Of a stretch of DNA of 34,266 nt, positions 1 through 7,341 are shown in pieces. Position numbers and translations under genes: made by a program. The notes beneath the pieces are model-generated. The model was not told where the DNA came from and made no database searches. It saw nothing but the letters and a program-made list of their open reading frames with translations. Origin of the DNA: Betaproteobacteria bacterium RIFCSPLOWO2_12_FULL_62_58 (GTDB taxonomy: Bacteria; Pseudomonadota; Gammaproteobacteria; Burkholderiales; SG8-41); the NCBI GenBank assembly GCA_001772005.1, contig MERI01000240.1, forward strand, positions 1 to 34,266, in the 5' to 3' direction. Position 1 is the first letter of the stretch. Every line of letters starts with the position of its first letter.

Positions 1-206
1 CTCCCCTCCCACCTACTCGGAGGGGGCATTTCACTCAGCTTTCTTACGTGAGGCAACGAATCCATTTCACTCAGGTTTTTGATGAGTCAATGCGCAGCCT
101 TGACGGTGACTGGCCGTTAATATACGGTGAGCCAGCCGCGTTCAGCTTGAGGTTCGCTCCGCCGAACCGGCACTCAAACCATAAACAATTACTGAAGGAG
201 GGGCTT
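1..206. other. Leader region upstream of the TRAP operon
   Basis: No gene is supported here. A hairpin with stem CCCCTCC at 3-9 and GGAGGGG at 19-25 lies at the left edge and may terminate a gene to the left. The 12-mer CATTTCACTCAG occurs twice, at 27-38 and 63-74. An open frame runs through this stretch into the binding-protein gene, but the strong ribosome binding site just before 207 and the signal peptide that starts there make it 5' leader. No promoter was assigned. Confidence 0.4.
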
Positions 207-1349
207 ATGAACCACGGTTGTTTACTGCGACGATTCAGGGTGATGTTCACGGCCGTTATGCTGGCGGCGGCCTTGTCCGTCACCTTGGGAGCCACCCAAC
301 CCGCCCACGCCCAGGACAAGCCGCAGAAAGTCGTGCTGCGCTTCGCCTCGGACTTTCCGCCGCCGCCGCACCCGGCGGGCCTCGCGATGAGGTACTTGGC
401 CGACCGGTTGCCGCAGGTGATTCCCGGAAGCGAGGCGCGTCTCTACTTCGCCGGCGCGCTCTACACCATACCCGAGGCTTTTGAGGCGATGCGCCAGGGC
501 AACCTGGAGATGACCTGGATGCAGATCGGCAAGGCGGCGCCTGTCGATCCCTGGATGATGGCTCTGGTTGGGCCGGGCATCCTCACGACCGTCGGCGCGG
601 TCGATAACCTGGAAAAGACGAAGACCTACCAGATGCTGATCGACCGCCTGCAGAAGAAACAGCTAATCACGGTGTTCGGCGTCGGGCACATGAGCTTCGG
701 CATGGGCGTGGGGGGCAAGAAGCGCTATGTCAAGCCCGAAGACTTCAACGGCAAGAAGGTGCGCAGCATGGGGCCGGTCGAGAATGCCGTGCTCGATGCG
801 TGGAAGGCGAACCCGGTCGTGATGGGGTTCGGCGAAGTGCCGAACGCGATGGAGTCCGGCGTCATCGACGGGCTGATGACCAGCCTCGGCGGCTGGAACA
901 GCATGCGCGAGCAGGCGCCTTACTACACGATGGGCGGCGCCGGCGCGTTCGTCGGCGATTACTACATGATTAGCGCGAGCCGCCGTTGGTGGGATCGCCT
1001 GAGCCCGGCGACCCGGACTGCGCTGGACGGATTGATCAAGGAAACGATCCAGGTGCAGAAAGAGTTCAACTGGTGCTTCGACAAAATGGCCTACGACAAG
1101 TACGGCACCAAGGATCCGTCGAAGCCGGGCGTGTACTGGTTGACGTCGCAGGAGGTTTCCGCCATGGTGAACGCAATGGGTGACTCGGCGACCCGCTATG
1201 TGAAGAGCAAGACACCCAAGGAGGCAAGCCCCTGGGTGGATAACTTCGTCAAGGAAGGCCGCGAGCTGTCGAAGCAGAACCCGCCCGGTTCCTCCTGGAT
1301 CGAGAAGGTGGACTGCTCGAAGCACGCGTCGAAGCTCGTGATCAAGTAG
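207..1349 (+). CDS. TRAP transporter solute-binding protein (DctP-like)
   Basis: A 380-residue periplasmic binding protein expected to capture an organic acid and hand it to the DctQ/DctM membrane subunits encoded next. The N-terminus is a Sec signal peptide (basic start, hydrophobic core, AHA cleavage near residue 35). The mature part opens with a beta strand of the form VVLRFASDFPP, typical of DctP-like proteins, and later has the KKVRSMGP region that corresponds to the conserved substrate-binding arginine segment. I chose the ATG at 207 because GAAGGAGGGG lies just upstream and the signal peptide starts there, although the frame is open from 48. The ligand cannot be read from sequence. The neighbouring 2-oxoglutarate dioxygenase suggests an organic acid or sulfonate-like compound, which is inference. 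Confidence 0.88.
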   Translation: MNHGCLLRRFRVMFTAVMLAAALSVTLGATQPAHAQDKPQKVVLRFASDFPPPPHPAGLAMRYLADRLPQVIPGSEARLYFAGALYTIPEAFEAMRQGNLEMTWMQIGKAAPVDPWMMALVGPGILTTVGAVDNLEKTKTYQMLIDRLQKKQLITVFGVGHMSFGMGVGGKKRYVKPEDFNGKKVRSMGPVENAVLDAWKANPVVMGFGEVPNAMESGVIDGLMTSLGGWNSMREQAPYYTMGGAGAFVGDYYMISASRRWWDRLSPATRTALDGLIKETIQVQKEFNWCFDKMAYDKYGTKDPSKPGVYWLTSQEVSAMVNAMGDSATRYVKSKTPKEASPWVDNFVKEGRELSKQNPPGSSWIEKVDCSKHASKLVIK

Positions 1350-1354
1350 CGCGC

Positions 1355-1559
1355 AGGAGTTTGTGCGGCTTTCGTCGTACAAACTCCTGAAGTAAAACCG
1401 CCCGCAGATCTGGTGCGGAGTTGATCGAAAATCCCCTTGTTGGCCGCAGTAACTGGCCGAAGCAGGGTCGAGTGCATGTATGTGGAGTCTTTATGTGCCG
1501 TTTTGCCTGCGGGCGGTTTTGGATGAGGAGTGTGTCGGGACAAGGTCCGACACACTCCT
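1355..1559. repeat. Composite nested palindromic element 1
   Basis: Two 34-bp palindromes bracket an inner inverted repeat. The left palindrome pairs 1355-1367 with 1376-1388 (AGGAGTTTGTGCG type). The right pairs 1526-1538 with 1547-1559 (AGGAGTGTGTCGG with CCGACACACTCCT). Inside, AAAACCGCCCGCAG at 1394-1407 is matched exactly by its reverse complement at 1507-1520. Five bases separate each palindrome from the inner repeat on both sides, and 99 bp lie in the middle. The element sits between the binding-protein and DctQ genes and could attenuate transcription of the membrane subunits. The same architecture recurs at 16731-16925. Confidence 0.75.
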
Positions 1560-1565
1560 AGACGC

Positions 1566-2120
1566 GTGGAGAAGGCGTATGCAATCTGGCGCGCGTTCCA
1601 GGACCGGGTCCTGGGGCGCGCCGCCGCGCTGCTGCTGGTCGGCTGCACGCTGCTCGCACTGCTCGAGATCTTCCGCCGCTACATACTGGGCTATTCTTTC
1701 GAGTGGCAAGCCGACGCCGTCACCTTCTTCATCCTGAGCGGCGTTTTTCTCTACTTCGGCATCTCACAGCGCCACGACGATCACCTCAACGTGGCGGTGC
1801 TGCCCGAGGTGCTGGCAGCGATCGGGCCGCGCGCGCGCCGCGCTGCCGAGGTCATCAAGGTCATCGCCCAGGTCATCACTTGCGCGTTCCTCATCGCCGT
1901 GGTGTGGTGGGGCATACCGGAGGTGCGGGAAAGCGTGCACTACGAATCCCGGACGGAGAGCCTGGCGTTTCCCATGTGGCCGTTCCTGGCGGTGCTGCTC
2001 GCCGGGTTCGCGTTCATGGCAGTTACGCTGTTTTTCCAGATCTATCGCGGCATCCAGAAGCTGCGCGGCGTGAGCGTTCTCGAGGAACCGCCAGAAGCAA
2101 AAGAGGCAGCGCTGCACTGA
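1566..2120 (+). CDS. TRAP transporter small permease subunit (DctQ-like)
   Basis: About 184 residues with four predicted transmembrane helices, matching DctQ size and topology. DctQ is the small membrane subunit that supports DctM in sodium-driven TRAP uptake. The first helix contains AALLLVGCTLLALLEIFRRY, and the second, starting WQADAVTFFIL, is typical of the family. The frame is open from a GTG at 1530, but that start lies inside a 34-bp palindrome, so the GTG at 1566 just after it is preferred. The ribosome binding site is weak in either case. The stop is 25 bp before the DctM start, consistent with translation from one message. Confidence 0.85.
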   Translation: MEKAYAIWRAFQDRVLGRAAALLLVGCTLLALLEIFRRYILGYSFEWQADAVTFFILSGVFLYFGISQRHDDHLNVAVLPEVLAAIGPRARRAAEVIKVIAQVITCAFLIAVVWWGIPEVRESVHYESRTESLAFPMWPFLAVLLAGFAFMAVTLFFQIYRGIQKLRGVSVLEEPPEAKEAALH

Positions 2121-2145
2121 TGCGCTGATCCACAAGGGGGAGCCG

Positions 2146-3429
2146 ATGTACATCACAGGGATCGTGGCCCTGGTGCTGCTCGTGCTGAGCGTGCCGATCG
2201 GCATCGCGTTGAGCGCGGCGAGCGCGGCCTACATCTTCGTCGATCCGCTGCTCGAGCCCACCGTCATCTTCCGCCAGTTTTTCAGCTTCATCGGGCGTTA
2301 CTCGCTGATGGCGATTCCGCTTTTCATCTTCGCCGGTTTCCTCATGGAGCGCACCGGCCTGGTCGCGCAGTTGTTCCGGTTCGCCGACGCGCTGGTGGGC
2401 TGGATGCCCGGCGGGTTCGGCGTCGCGACCGTGCTCGCGTGCGTGCTGTTCGGGGCGATCTCGGGGTCGAGCGTCGCGATGGCGGCGGCGATGGCCGTCA
2501 TCGCCATTCCCGAGATGAGGAAGCGCGGCTACCCGGACTGGCTCTCGGCGGGCCTGGTGGCCACGGCCGGCGGCATTGCGATGCTGATACCGCCGAGCAT
2601 CATCCTGCTGCTTTACGGTCTCGTGACCGAGACGTCGGTGACGCGCCTGTTCTTTGCCGGCATCATCCCGGGTCTGATGCTCGCGTTCGGCAACATCATC
2701 ACTGTCGTCGTCATCGCGATCTTCTTGAAACTGCCGCGCGGCAAGTTCGACCGCCGCCGGATCTGGCCCGAAACCAGGGGAGCGCTGCCGGCGCTCGGCA
2801 TGCCGGTCGTCATCCTCGGCGGGCTCTACGGGGGACTGTTCACGCCCACGGAGGCCGCGGCTGCCGCCTGCGGCTACGCCCTCCTCTACGGGCTCATCAG
2901 CGGCCGGGGCGAATTCGTCAAGCAGATTTTGCCCGTCGCCGCCCGCTCGCTCAGACTGACGGCGGTGATCCTGTTCCTGGTGGGCAGCGTCGGTGTGTTC
3001 CAGTTCCTGGCGGCGAACCTGTACTGGCCGCAGAAGATCACCGAGACCATCGTCGGATGGGGGCTGACGCCGCTCGGATTCATCTTCGCGTTCATGGGGG
3101 TGCTGCTGATCCTAGGAGCCTTGGTGGATGGCGTCGCGATGGTGCTGCTGACGGTGCCGGTGGTGTTCCCGGTCGCCATGGCGCTCAAGATCGACCCGAT
3201 CGCCCTCGGCGTCATGATCACGCTCAATGTCGAGACGGGCGTGGTCACGCCCCCGGTCGGCCTGAATCTCTTCGCGGTGAGCGGCACCTCGAAAATTCCC
3301 CTGATGCAGGTCCTGAAGGGCACCATCCCGTTCTTCATCGGCGATCTCACCGTGCTGTTCCTGGTGATCTTCTTCCCGGGGCTGGCGACCTGGCTGCCGA
3401 ACCAGCTCATCACAGACGTCTTCAAGTGA
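2146..3429 (+). CDS. TRAP transporter large permease subunit (DctM-like)
   Basis: A 427-residue, very hydrophobic protein with about twelve predicted membrane segments, the normal length of DctM, which forms the sodium-coupled transport channel of a TRAP system. Recognisable family segments include the early LSVPIGIALS helix, the GAISGSSVAMAAAMAVIAIP stretch and the late ETGVVTPPVGLNLFAVSG region. The start codon is preceded by AAGGGGGAG. With the binding protein and DctQ it completes a three-gene TRAP operon, so the system appears functional apart from the unusually structured 216-bp gap after the first gene. Confidence 0.92.
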   Translation: MYITGIVALVLLVLSVPIGIALSAASAAYIFVDPLLEPTVIFRQFFSFIGRYSLMAIPLFIFAGFLMERTGLVAQLFRFADALVGWMPGGFGVATVLACVLFGAISGSSVAMAAAMAVIAIPEMRKRGYPDWLSAGLVATAGGIAMLIPPSIILLLYGLVTETSVTRLFFAGIIPGLMLAFGNIITVVVIAIFLKLPRGKFDRRRIWPETRGALPALGMPVVILGGLYGGLFTPTEAAAAACGYALLYGLISGRGEFVKQILPVAARSLRLTAVILFLVGSVGVFQFLAANLYWPQKITETIVGWGLTPLGFIFAFMGVLLILGALVDGVAMVLLTVPVVFPVAMALKIDPIALGVMITLNVETGVVTPPVGLNLFAVSGTSKIPLMQVLKGTIPFFIGDLTVLFLVIFFPGLATWLPNQLITDVFK

Positions 3430-3497
3430 TCGCGTAAGCGCTCGCGGGAGCGTACCCGGGGTCGCTGCGAAAAACCGGGTTCTCCGGCCCAAAGGTC

Positions 3498-4400
3498 ATG
3501 CCTGATTCCACGGCCCAGCCGACAATGGAAAACGCGCCGCGCCGCCACTATCGCCACATCGAGGTGCGTCCGATCGCCGGCGCGCTCGGCGCCGAGATCC
3601 TGGGCGTGGACAGCGCGCGGCCGCTTGGCGATGAAGTTGTTACCGAGATCCGCCAGGCCTTTCTCGATCATTTGGTGATTTTTCTCCGGAGCCAGAAACT
3701 GACCCCGCCGCAGCAGCTCGCGTTCGCGCGGCGATTCGGCGAGCCAATGGAATACCCGCAGTTGAAGGGCCTCCCCGACTGTCCGTTGATCACCCCGGTG
3801 ATCAAGCTCGCGCACGAGCGGGTGAACTTCGGCGGCGTGTGGCATTCCGACACCACCTATCTCGCGCGTCCGCCGATGGCGAGCATGCTCTACGCCGTGG
3901 AGATTCCGCCCTACGGCGGCGACACGCTCTTCGCCAACCAGTATCTGGCCTACGAGGCTCTCTCGGAAGGGCTGAAACGGGCGCTCGCCGGCCTCGCCGG
4001 CATCAACACCTCGACGAAGGCCGATGTCTCGAAGACGCGCGAGGACCGCTTGCGCGACGCCGGCGCGGAAATGAAGGTACTGATCGCGGAGCACCCCGTC
4101 GTGCGCACGCATCCGGAGACGGGGCGCAAGGCGCTGTATGTGAACGTCGGTCACACGACCCACTTCAAGAACTGGACGGAGCGCGAGAGCGAGCCGCTGC
4201 TCGACTATCTTTTCAGGCATCAGGTCAGGCCGGAGTTCACCTGCCGCTTTCGCTGGGAGCCCGGCTCGCTCGCCTTCTGGGACAATCGCTGCACCCAGCA
4301 CAACCCGGTGAATGACTACCACGGATTCAAGCGCGTCATGCACCGCGTGACGCTGGCGGGCGACACGCCGTGCCGAACACCCGTGGGCGGCGAGCGGTGA
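3498..4400 (+). CDS. TauD/TfdA-family Fe(II)/2-oxoglutarate dioxygenase
   Basis: A 300-residue cytoplasmic non-heme iron dioxygenase. The facial triad is visible as H116-x-D118 in VWHSDTTY and H268 in CTQHNPVNDY. R279 and R283 fall 11 and 15 residues after H268, the same spacing as the 2-oxoglutarate-binding arginines of TauD. Members hydroxylate taurine, alkyl sulfates, 2,4-D or similar carboxylates, coupled to decarboxylation of 2-oxoglutarate. The specific substrate is not evident. It lies 68 bp downstream of the DctM gene on the same strand, so it probably acts on the compound imported by the TRAP system; that link is inference. Confidence 0.9.
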   Translation: MPDSTAQPTMENAPRRHYRHIEVRPIAGALGAEILGVDSARPLGDEVVTEIRQAFLDHLVIFLRSQKLTPPQQLAFARRFGEPMEYPQLKGLPDCPLITPVIKLAHERVNFGGVWHSDTTYLARPPMASMLYAVEIPPYGGDTLFANQYLAYEALSEGLKRALAGLAGINTSTKADVSKTREDRLRDAGAEMKVLIAEHPVVRTHPETGRKALYVNVGHTTHFKNWTERESEPLLDYLFRHQVRPEFTCRFRWEPGSLAFWDNRCTQHNPVNDYHGFKRVMHRVTLAGDTPCRTPVGGER

Positions 4401-4423
4401 GCGGAAAAATCCTTGAGTCAGGA

Positions 4424-4571
4424 GGCTGTTGAAAAACTTCCTGCCGGCCGTTCGTGTCGCGCGTAACGTAGTGAAGTCGAAACATGAACGGCACAAAATC
4501 ATAGACTGATTCATCCTTCGACTTCGCGGCGTTGCCGCTACGCTCAGGACGAACGGTTTGTTTCAACAGCC
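4424..4571. mobile_element. 148-bp MITE-like palindromic element
   Basis: Terminal inverted repeats GGCTGTTGAAA at 4424-4434 and TTTCAACAGCC at 4561-4571 are exact complements. The interior is also an imperfect palindrome: the segment beginning CCGTTCGTGTCGCG on the left corresponds to the reverse complement of the right segment ending CTCAGGACGAACGG, and both contain a GAAGTCGAA core. There is no coding capacity, so it is probably a non-autonomous, transposase-dependent element. It separates the convergent dioxygenase and UGSC genes and could form a bidirectional terminator. Confidence 0.65.
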
Positions 4572-4584
4572 TGTTCAAACGCAC

Positions 4585-5139
4585 CTATAATTTTCCCGGC
4601 GACGCCGCGCCGCTCAGCCAGACGCGCTCGATCTGCGGCAGCGCCTGCTCGATGCGCCGCCCGATCTCTTCGTCGGTGAGCGAGCTCAAGGGATGGGTGA
4701 TCACGACCGGCTCCAGTCCCGCCATGCCGAGCGCGTCGCGCTGCGTCTCGGCCTCGAGCACGAACTCGGTCGTGACGATCACGGCCGTGGGGCGGCCCCC
4801 GGACTCCAGCATCACAGAGTCGTGCATACAGCACGACGTGCAGGACCCTCAGTCGCCGATGGCGGTGATGACGAGGTCGTTATTGGCCGCGATTTCGGCG
4901 ATCAGCTCGGGCGTGCCGGCGAGCGAGAAGTTTTCCTTGCGGTAGTAATTCACCGCGCTGAAGGCGTGCTTCTCCGCGAGCCGGTCGCGCACGCCGCGCA
5001 ACAGCTTGTTGGCGTTCCACTTGGTGTTGTCGAGCAGGCCGAGCCGCAGGCCCTCGAGCTTCCTCACTCGCGGGGCCGTCGTCATGGGCGCCGCTTCCAC
5101 CACGCCACGCGGGTCGTAGACCGGTATCGCATTCGTCAT
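4585..5139 (-). CDS. UGSC-family selenoprotein (in-frame TGA read as selenocysteine)
   Basis: Reading through one in-frame TGA at 4849-4851 gives a continuous 184-residue protein with Sec at position 97. Around it the sequence is ITAIGD-U-GSCTSCCMHDSV, which matches the UGSC motif that names this family of predicted redox selenoproteins. Both halves are in one frame with no other lesion and similar base composition. A hairpin at 4813-4840 lies where a bacterial SECIS element is expected. The start ATG follows AAGGAG at normal spacing. Three cysteines (at +3, +6 and +7 from the Sec) make a thiol/selenol redox role likely, but the substrate is unknown. A standard gene caller would report a 96-residue and an 80-residue fragment. 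The alternative is a nonsense mutation. The 374-residue gene upstream on the same strand is a likely partner. Confidence 0.85.
4813..4840 (-). promoter_or_regulatory. Putative bacterial SECIS element
   Basis: In the mRNA the seven-base stem GTCGTGC pairs exactly with GCACGAC across the five-base loop UGUAU. A further CAC/GUG stem forms below it with a three-base bulge on the 3' side. Eighteen bases separate the UGA from the loop, and a G is the second loop base. As I recall the general bacterial SECIS description, a G in the first two loop positions and a loop about 16-37 bases after UGA are expected, and both are met. It lies within the coding sequence directly after the Sec codon, where SelB would act. 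Confidence 0.7.
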
Positions 5140-5160
5140 CGCTTACTCCTTGCTACAAGG

Positions 5161-5284
5161 GGTGATGAGTACTGGTGATGATAACTGGTGACGACTACTG
5201 GTGATGGGTAGGGAGCTACCGCTTTCTACCTGGGGTTTCATCACCAACTCTTATCACCATTATCCATCACCATTTTTCATCACT
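5161..5284. repeat. Degenerate TGGTGATGA repeats arranged as a large inverted repeat
   Basis: Four GGTGATG-type units run from 5161 to 5207 and their complements CATCACC run from 5238 to 5284. A small perfect hairpin sits in the centre (GGTAG at 5207-5211 with CTACC at 5216-5220). The whole can fold as one long imperfect stem. It fills nearly all of the 149-bp gap between the two genes of the UGSC unit, so it may act on message stability or partial termination between them. Confidence 0.6.
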
Positions 5285-5288
5285 TTCT

Positions 5289-6413
5289 CTAGAGATAGCA
5301 GGTGCCGTCTGAGCATTGAAGGTTGCCCGCGGGCTGCGCGCCGCCTACGCCGCGCAGCACCGGCGAGGACATGTGCCCCCAGCCCGGGATGAAGGCGGAG
5401 AAGCGCCCGGCCTCGCCGCCGGCAACGAACAGGTGGATGTTGTCGGGACTCGGCACGATCGGCGTGCGCGCGTCGGGCTCGCGCTTGTACCACACCGGCA
5501 GGTTGCGGTTGTAGACCTTGCCATAGCGGCCGTTGCCGTAGAGGTCGCCCCACCGGTTGCCGGAATGCGCCCACAGGTAATGGCGGATGTCGTGGCGTTT
5601 CCAGCCGGACTTGGCGATGGTGACCGCATGCTCGGGACCGAGGACCACCGCGCAATGCCCGGCCGAGACGGCGTTGTTGTTGCAGATCGTGCTCATCGCG
5701 GAGCAGACGCTGTCGAGGATCCCTTCCGCATCGTTCGCGTAGTGGTTGGTGACGCTGTGCGGCGGCTCGGCGGCCAGCAGAAAGACGGTGGAATCCTCCG
5801 CCTTATAGCCTTTCTCGACGTGATAGGGCGCGAACGGGCTGGCCTCCTCGTTCTCTGCGATGCAGTAGGTGTATTTCCCGGGGTGGCCAAGCGTGCTCTT
5901 GTCGAGCAGCCCCGGCCAGCCGCCGCCGACGTTGAGCAGGACGAGGCGCAGTGCGCGCCCGATGGTGGCGTTGGCGCGGTTGCCCGAGCCGAACACGTTG
6001 CAGCCGGCGTTCATGCCGATGGCCCGGCGGATCGGCCCATTCACCACCAGCAGCGGGCTCGCCATGTGGGTGGTGGCCTGCACGCCGTTCAGGTTGAAGC
6101 GCGAATCGCACAGCGCCAGCATTGCCGCCTCGACCACCGGCGCGTATTCAGGCCGGCAACCCGCCATCACCATGTTGATCGCGAGCCCTTCGCGCGTTAG
6201 GCTGCCCCAGCGCGGCGGGATGCGGCTCACCAGCCGCCCGGGCTCGCCGCCCAACGCGGCGATGACCGCCGCGATCTTCTCCGGCGTGGGGGGGACGAGC
6301 GGAAAGCCGTCGGAATAACCCTGCTCGTAATACCACTCGATGAGATCGGTGCCTTCAGGCACGTGCGGCGCGTCGGCCGGCGACGGCACCTGGATGGCGG
6401 CGGATTGTCCCAT
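5289..6413 (-). CDS. Conserved hypothetical protein paired with the UGSC selenoprotein
   Basis: A 374-residue soluble protein with no signal peptide or membrane segment that I can see. The N-terminus contains IEWYYEQGYSDGFPLVPPTP, followed by a long alpha/beta region with scattered cysteines (MAGCRP, LALCDS, NAGCNV, YTYCIA, SVCSAMSTIC, GHCAVV). The chain ends LQCSDGTCYL, with a C-x4-C pair near the extreme C-terminus. I cannot name the fold with confidence. The next gene on the same strand is the UGSC selenoprotein, 149 bp away, so joint function in a redox or reductive reaction is a reasonable inference. Cysteines at the C-terminus could pass electrons to the selenol. The start has only a weak ribosome binding site. 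Confidence 0.75.
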   Translation of the reverse strand: MGQSAAIQVPSPADAPHVPEGTDLIEWYYEQGYSDGFPLVPPTPEKIAAVIAALGGEPGRLVSRIPPRWGSLTREGLAINMVMAGCRPEYAPVVEAAMLALCDSRFNLNGVQATTHMASPLLVVNGPIRRAIGMNAGCNVFGSGNRANATIGRALRLVLLNVGGGWPGLLDKSTLGHPGKYTYCIAENEEASPFAPYHVEKGYKAEDSTVFLLAAEPPHSVTNHYANDAEGILDSVCSAMSTICNNNAVSAGHCAVVLGPEHAVTIAKSGWKRHDIRHYLWAHSGNRWGDLYGNGRYGKVYNRNLPVWYKREPDARTPIVPSPDNIHLFVAGGEAGRFSAFIPGWGHMSSPVLRGVGGAQPAGNLQCSDGTCYL

Positions 6414-6630
6414 GTTCTGTTCCGGGCTGAATAAGGAAAAGGGGGGGTGTTCGCATTATCTCATCGCCTGAAAGAAGATGGGTGCCAACTGTAGAGAGAT
6501 AAAGGTATTTCTCCATCAGCGTGTCGGACTCCATCGGTTAAGGAGTTTGTCGGGCTCAAGCCCGAGAAACTCCTGGGGCTTCCAAACCGGTGAGGAATTG
6601 AGTAAATTGCGGCTTCAGAGGAGGAAACCC
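6414..6630. other. Divergent intergenic region with one REP-like palindrome
   Basis: This region separates two divergent genes, so promoters for both should lie here, but none was confidently assigned. It contains a 34-bp palindrome at 6541-6574 (AGGAGTTTGTCGGG with CCCGAGAAACTCCT, one mismatch) of the same family as those at 1355, 1526 and 16731. Here it is single, without the inner inverted repeat. Confidence 0.5.
6541..6574. repeat. Single REP-like palindrome (AGGAGTTTGTCGG family)
   Basis: Arms 6541-6554 and 6561-6574 pair with one mismatch around the loop CTCAAG. The length is 34 bp, identical to the palindromes at 1355-1388, 1526-1559 and 16731-16764. It lies 57 bp before the superoxide dismutase start codon. 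Confidence 0.7.
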
Positions 6631-7149
6631 ATGAAATCCTTATTCGCCTTTGCCGCGGCAACTATCCTGCTGGCTGCCTGCCAGACCACGCCCCCCGAAC
6701 CGCTGCGGGCGACGGCGCAGTTACAACCGACCAAAGGCAACAAGACCTTCGGCGAGGCGACCTTCGAGCAGGTGGGCGACAAGGTCCGCGTCGTGGTATT
6801 CGTCCAGGGGCTCAAGCCCGGACAGGAGCACGGCCTGCATATCCACGAGGTCGGCGACTGCAGCTCGGGTGACGGCATGAGCACCAAGGGCCACTTCAAT
6901 CCCTTCGGCAAACCGCACGGGCCTCAAGGCAGTGCCGAGCGCCACGCCGGCGACCTGCCGGCGCTCAAGGCCAACAAGGCGGGGCGCGCCAACGTCCAGA
7001 TCGATCTCGACATCATCACACTGACGCCCGGGCCGGCGAGCATCATTGGCCGTGGACTCATCGCTCACGCCGATCCCGACGACTACAAGACCCAGCCGAC
7101 CGGCAACGCCGGCGCGCGCATCGCCTGCGGCGTGATCCAGCCTGGCTGA
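6631..7149 (+). CDS. sodC: Cu/Zn superoxide dismutase, lipoprotein
   Basis: A 172-residue periplasmic superoxide dismutase that converts superoxide to oxygen and peroxide. The N-terminus is a lipoprotein signal with lipobox LLAAC (C17). Metal ligands are visible: H70, H72, H88 and H146 for copper; H88, H96, H105 and D108 for zinc. The signature GLHIHEVGDC and the C-terminal GNAGARIACGVI supply the disulfide cysteines C77 and C166. The ATG at 6631 is chosen because AGAGGAGG precedes it and the lipoprotein signal starts there. Its monocistronic position next to a putative redox selenoprotein on the opposite strand may be coincidental. Confidence 0.95.
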   Translation: MKSLFAFAAATILLAACQTTPPEPLRATAQLQPTKGNKTFGEATFEQVGDKVRVVVFVQGLKPGQEHGLHIHEVGDCSSGDGMSTKGHFNPFGKPHGPQGSAERHAGDLPALKANKAGRANVQIDLDIITLTPGPASIIGRGLIAHADPDDYKTQPTGNAGARIACGVIQPG

Positions 7150-7341
7150 CGTGGTGACGAAGTGATGCAGTGACGAAGTGATGCAGTGACGGAGTGACGA
7201 AAACATTTCCCCTCCTGACCGAGGAGGGGTGCCGCGAAAGCGCCGGGGTGGTGGGCCATCACCGATCATTCTTTTCAATACCCTTCTTTTCAATACCCGC
7301 TTGACGGGTGCCTTGAGGGGTACTCATCACCCATCACGCTG
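7150..7341. repeat. Convergent intergenic region with tandem repeats and hairpin
   Basis: Three copies of a 16-bp unit, GTGACGAAGTGATGCA, lie at 7154-7169, 7170-7185 and 7186-7201 (the last degenerate). A perfect hairpin CCCCTCCT/AGGAGGGG with a five-base loop at 7210-7230 is a candidate terminator for the dismutase. TTCTTTTCAATACCC is tandemly duplicated at 7269-7283 and 7284-7298. No gene is seen. Confidence 0.65.

Noticed and set aside
1530-1565. GTG at 1530 as the DctQ start
   Set aside because: It lies inside a 34-bp palindrome; the GTG at 1566 leaves the repeat intact and gives the usual DctQ length.
2886-4514. A 542-codon minus-strand open frame across the DctM and dioxygenase genes
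   Set aside because: It spans two well-supported plus-strand genes and has only shadow-like composition.
4849-5139. A separate 96-residue gene ending at the TGA
   Set aside because: The frame continues in register through a complete UGSC motif and a SECIS-like hairpin, so a full-length selenoprotein explains the data better than a truncated gene plus an 80-residue neighbour.
5161-5284. A CRISPR array from the repeated GGTGATG units
   Set aside because: Units are short, degenerate and irregularly spaced with no unique spacers of constant length, and they form an inverted repeat.
7150-7203. A CRISPR or iteron origin from the three 16-bp repeats
   Set aside because: Only three contiguous copies exist, with no spacers, no rep gene and no AT-rich unwinding region.
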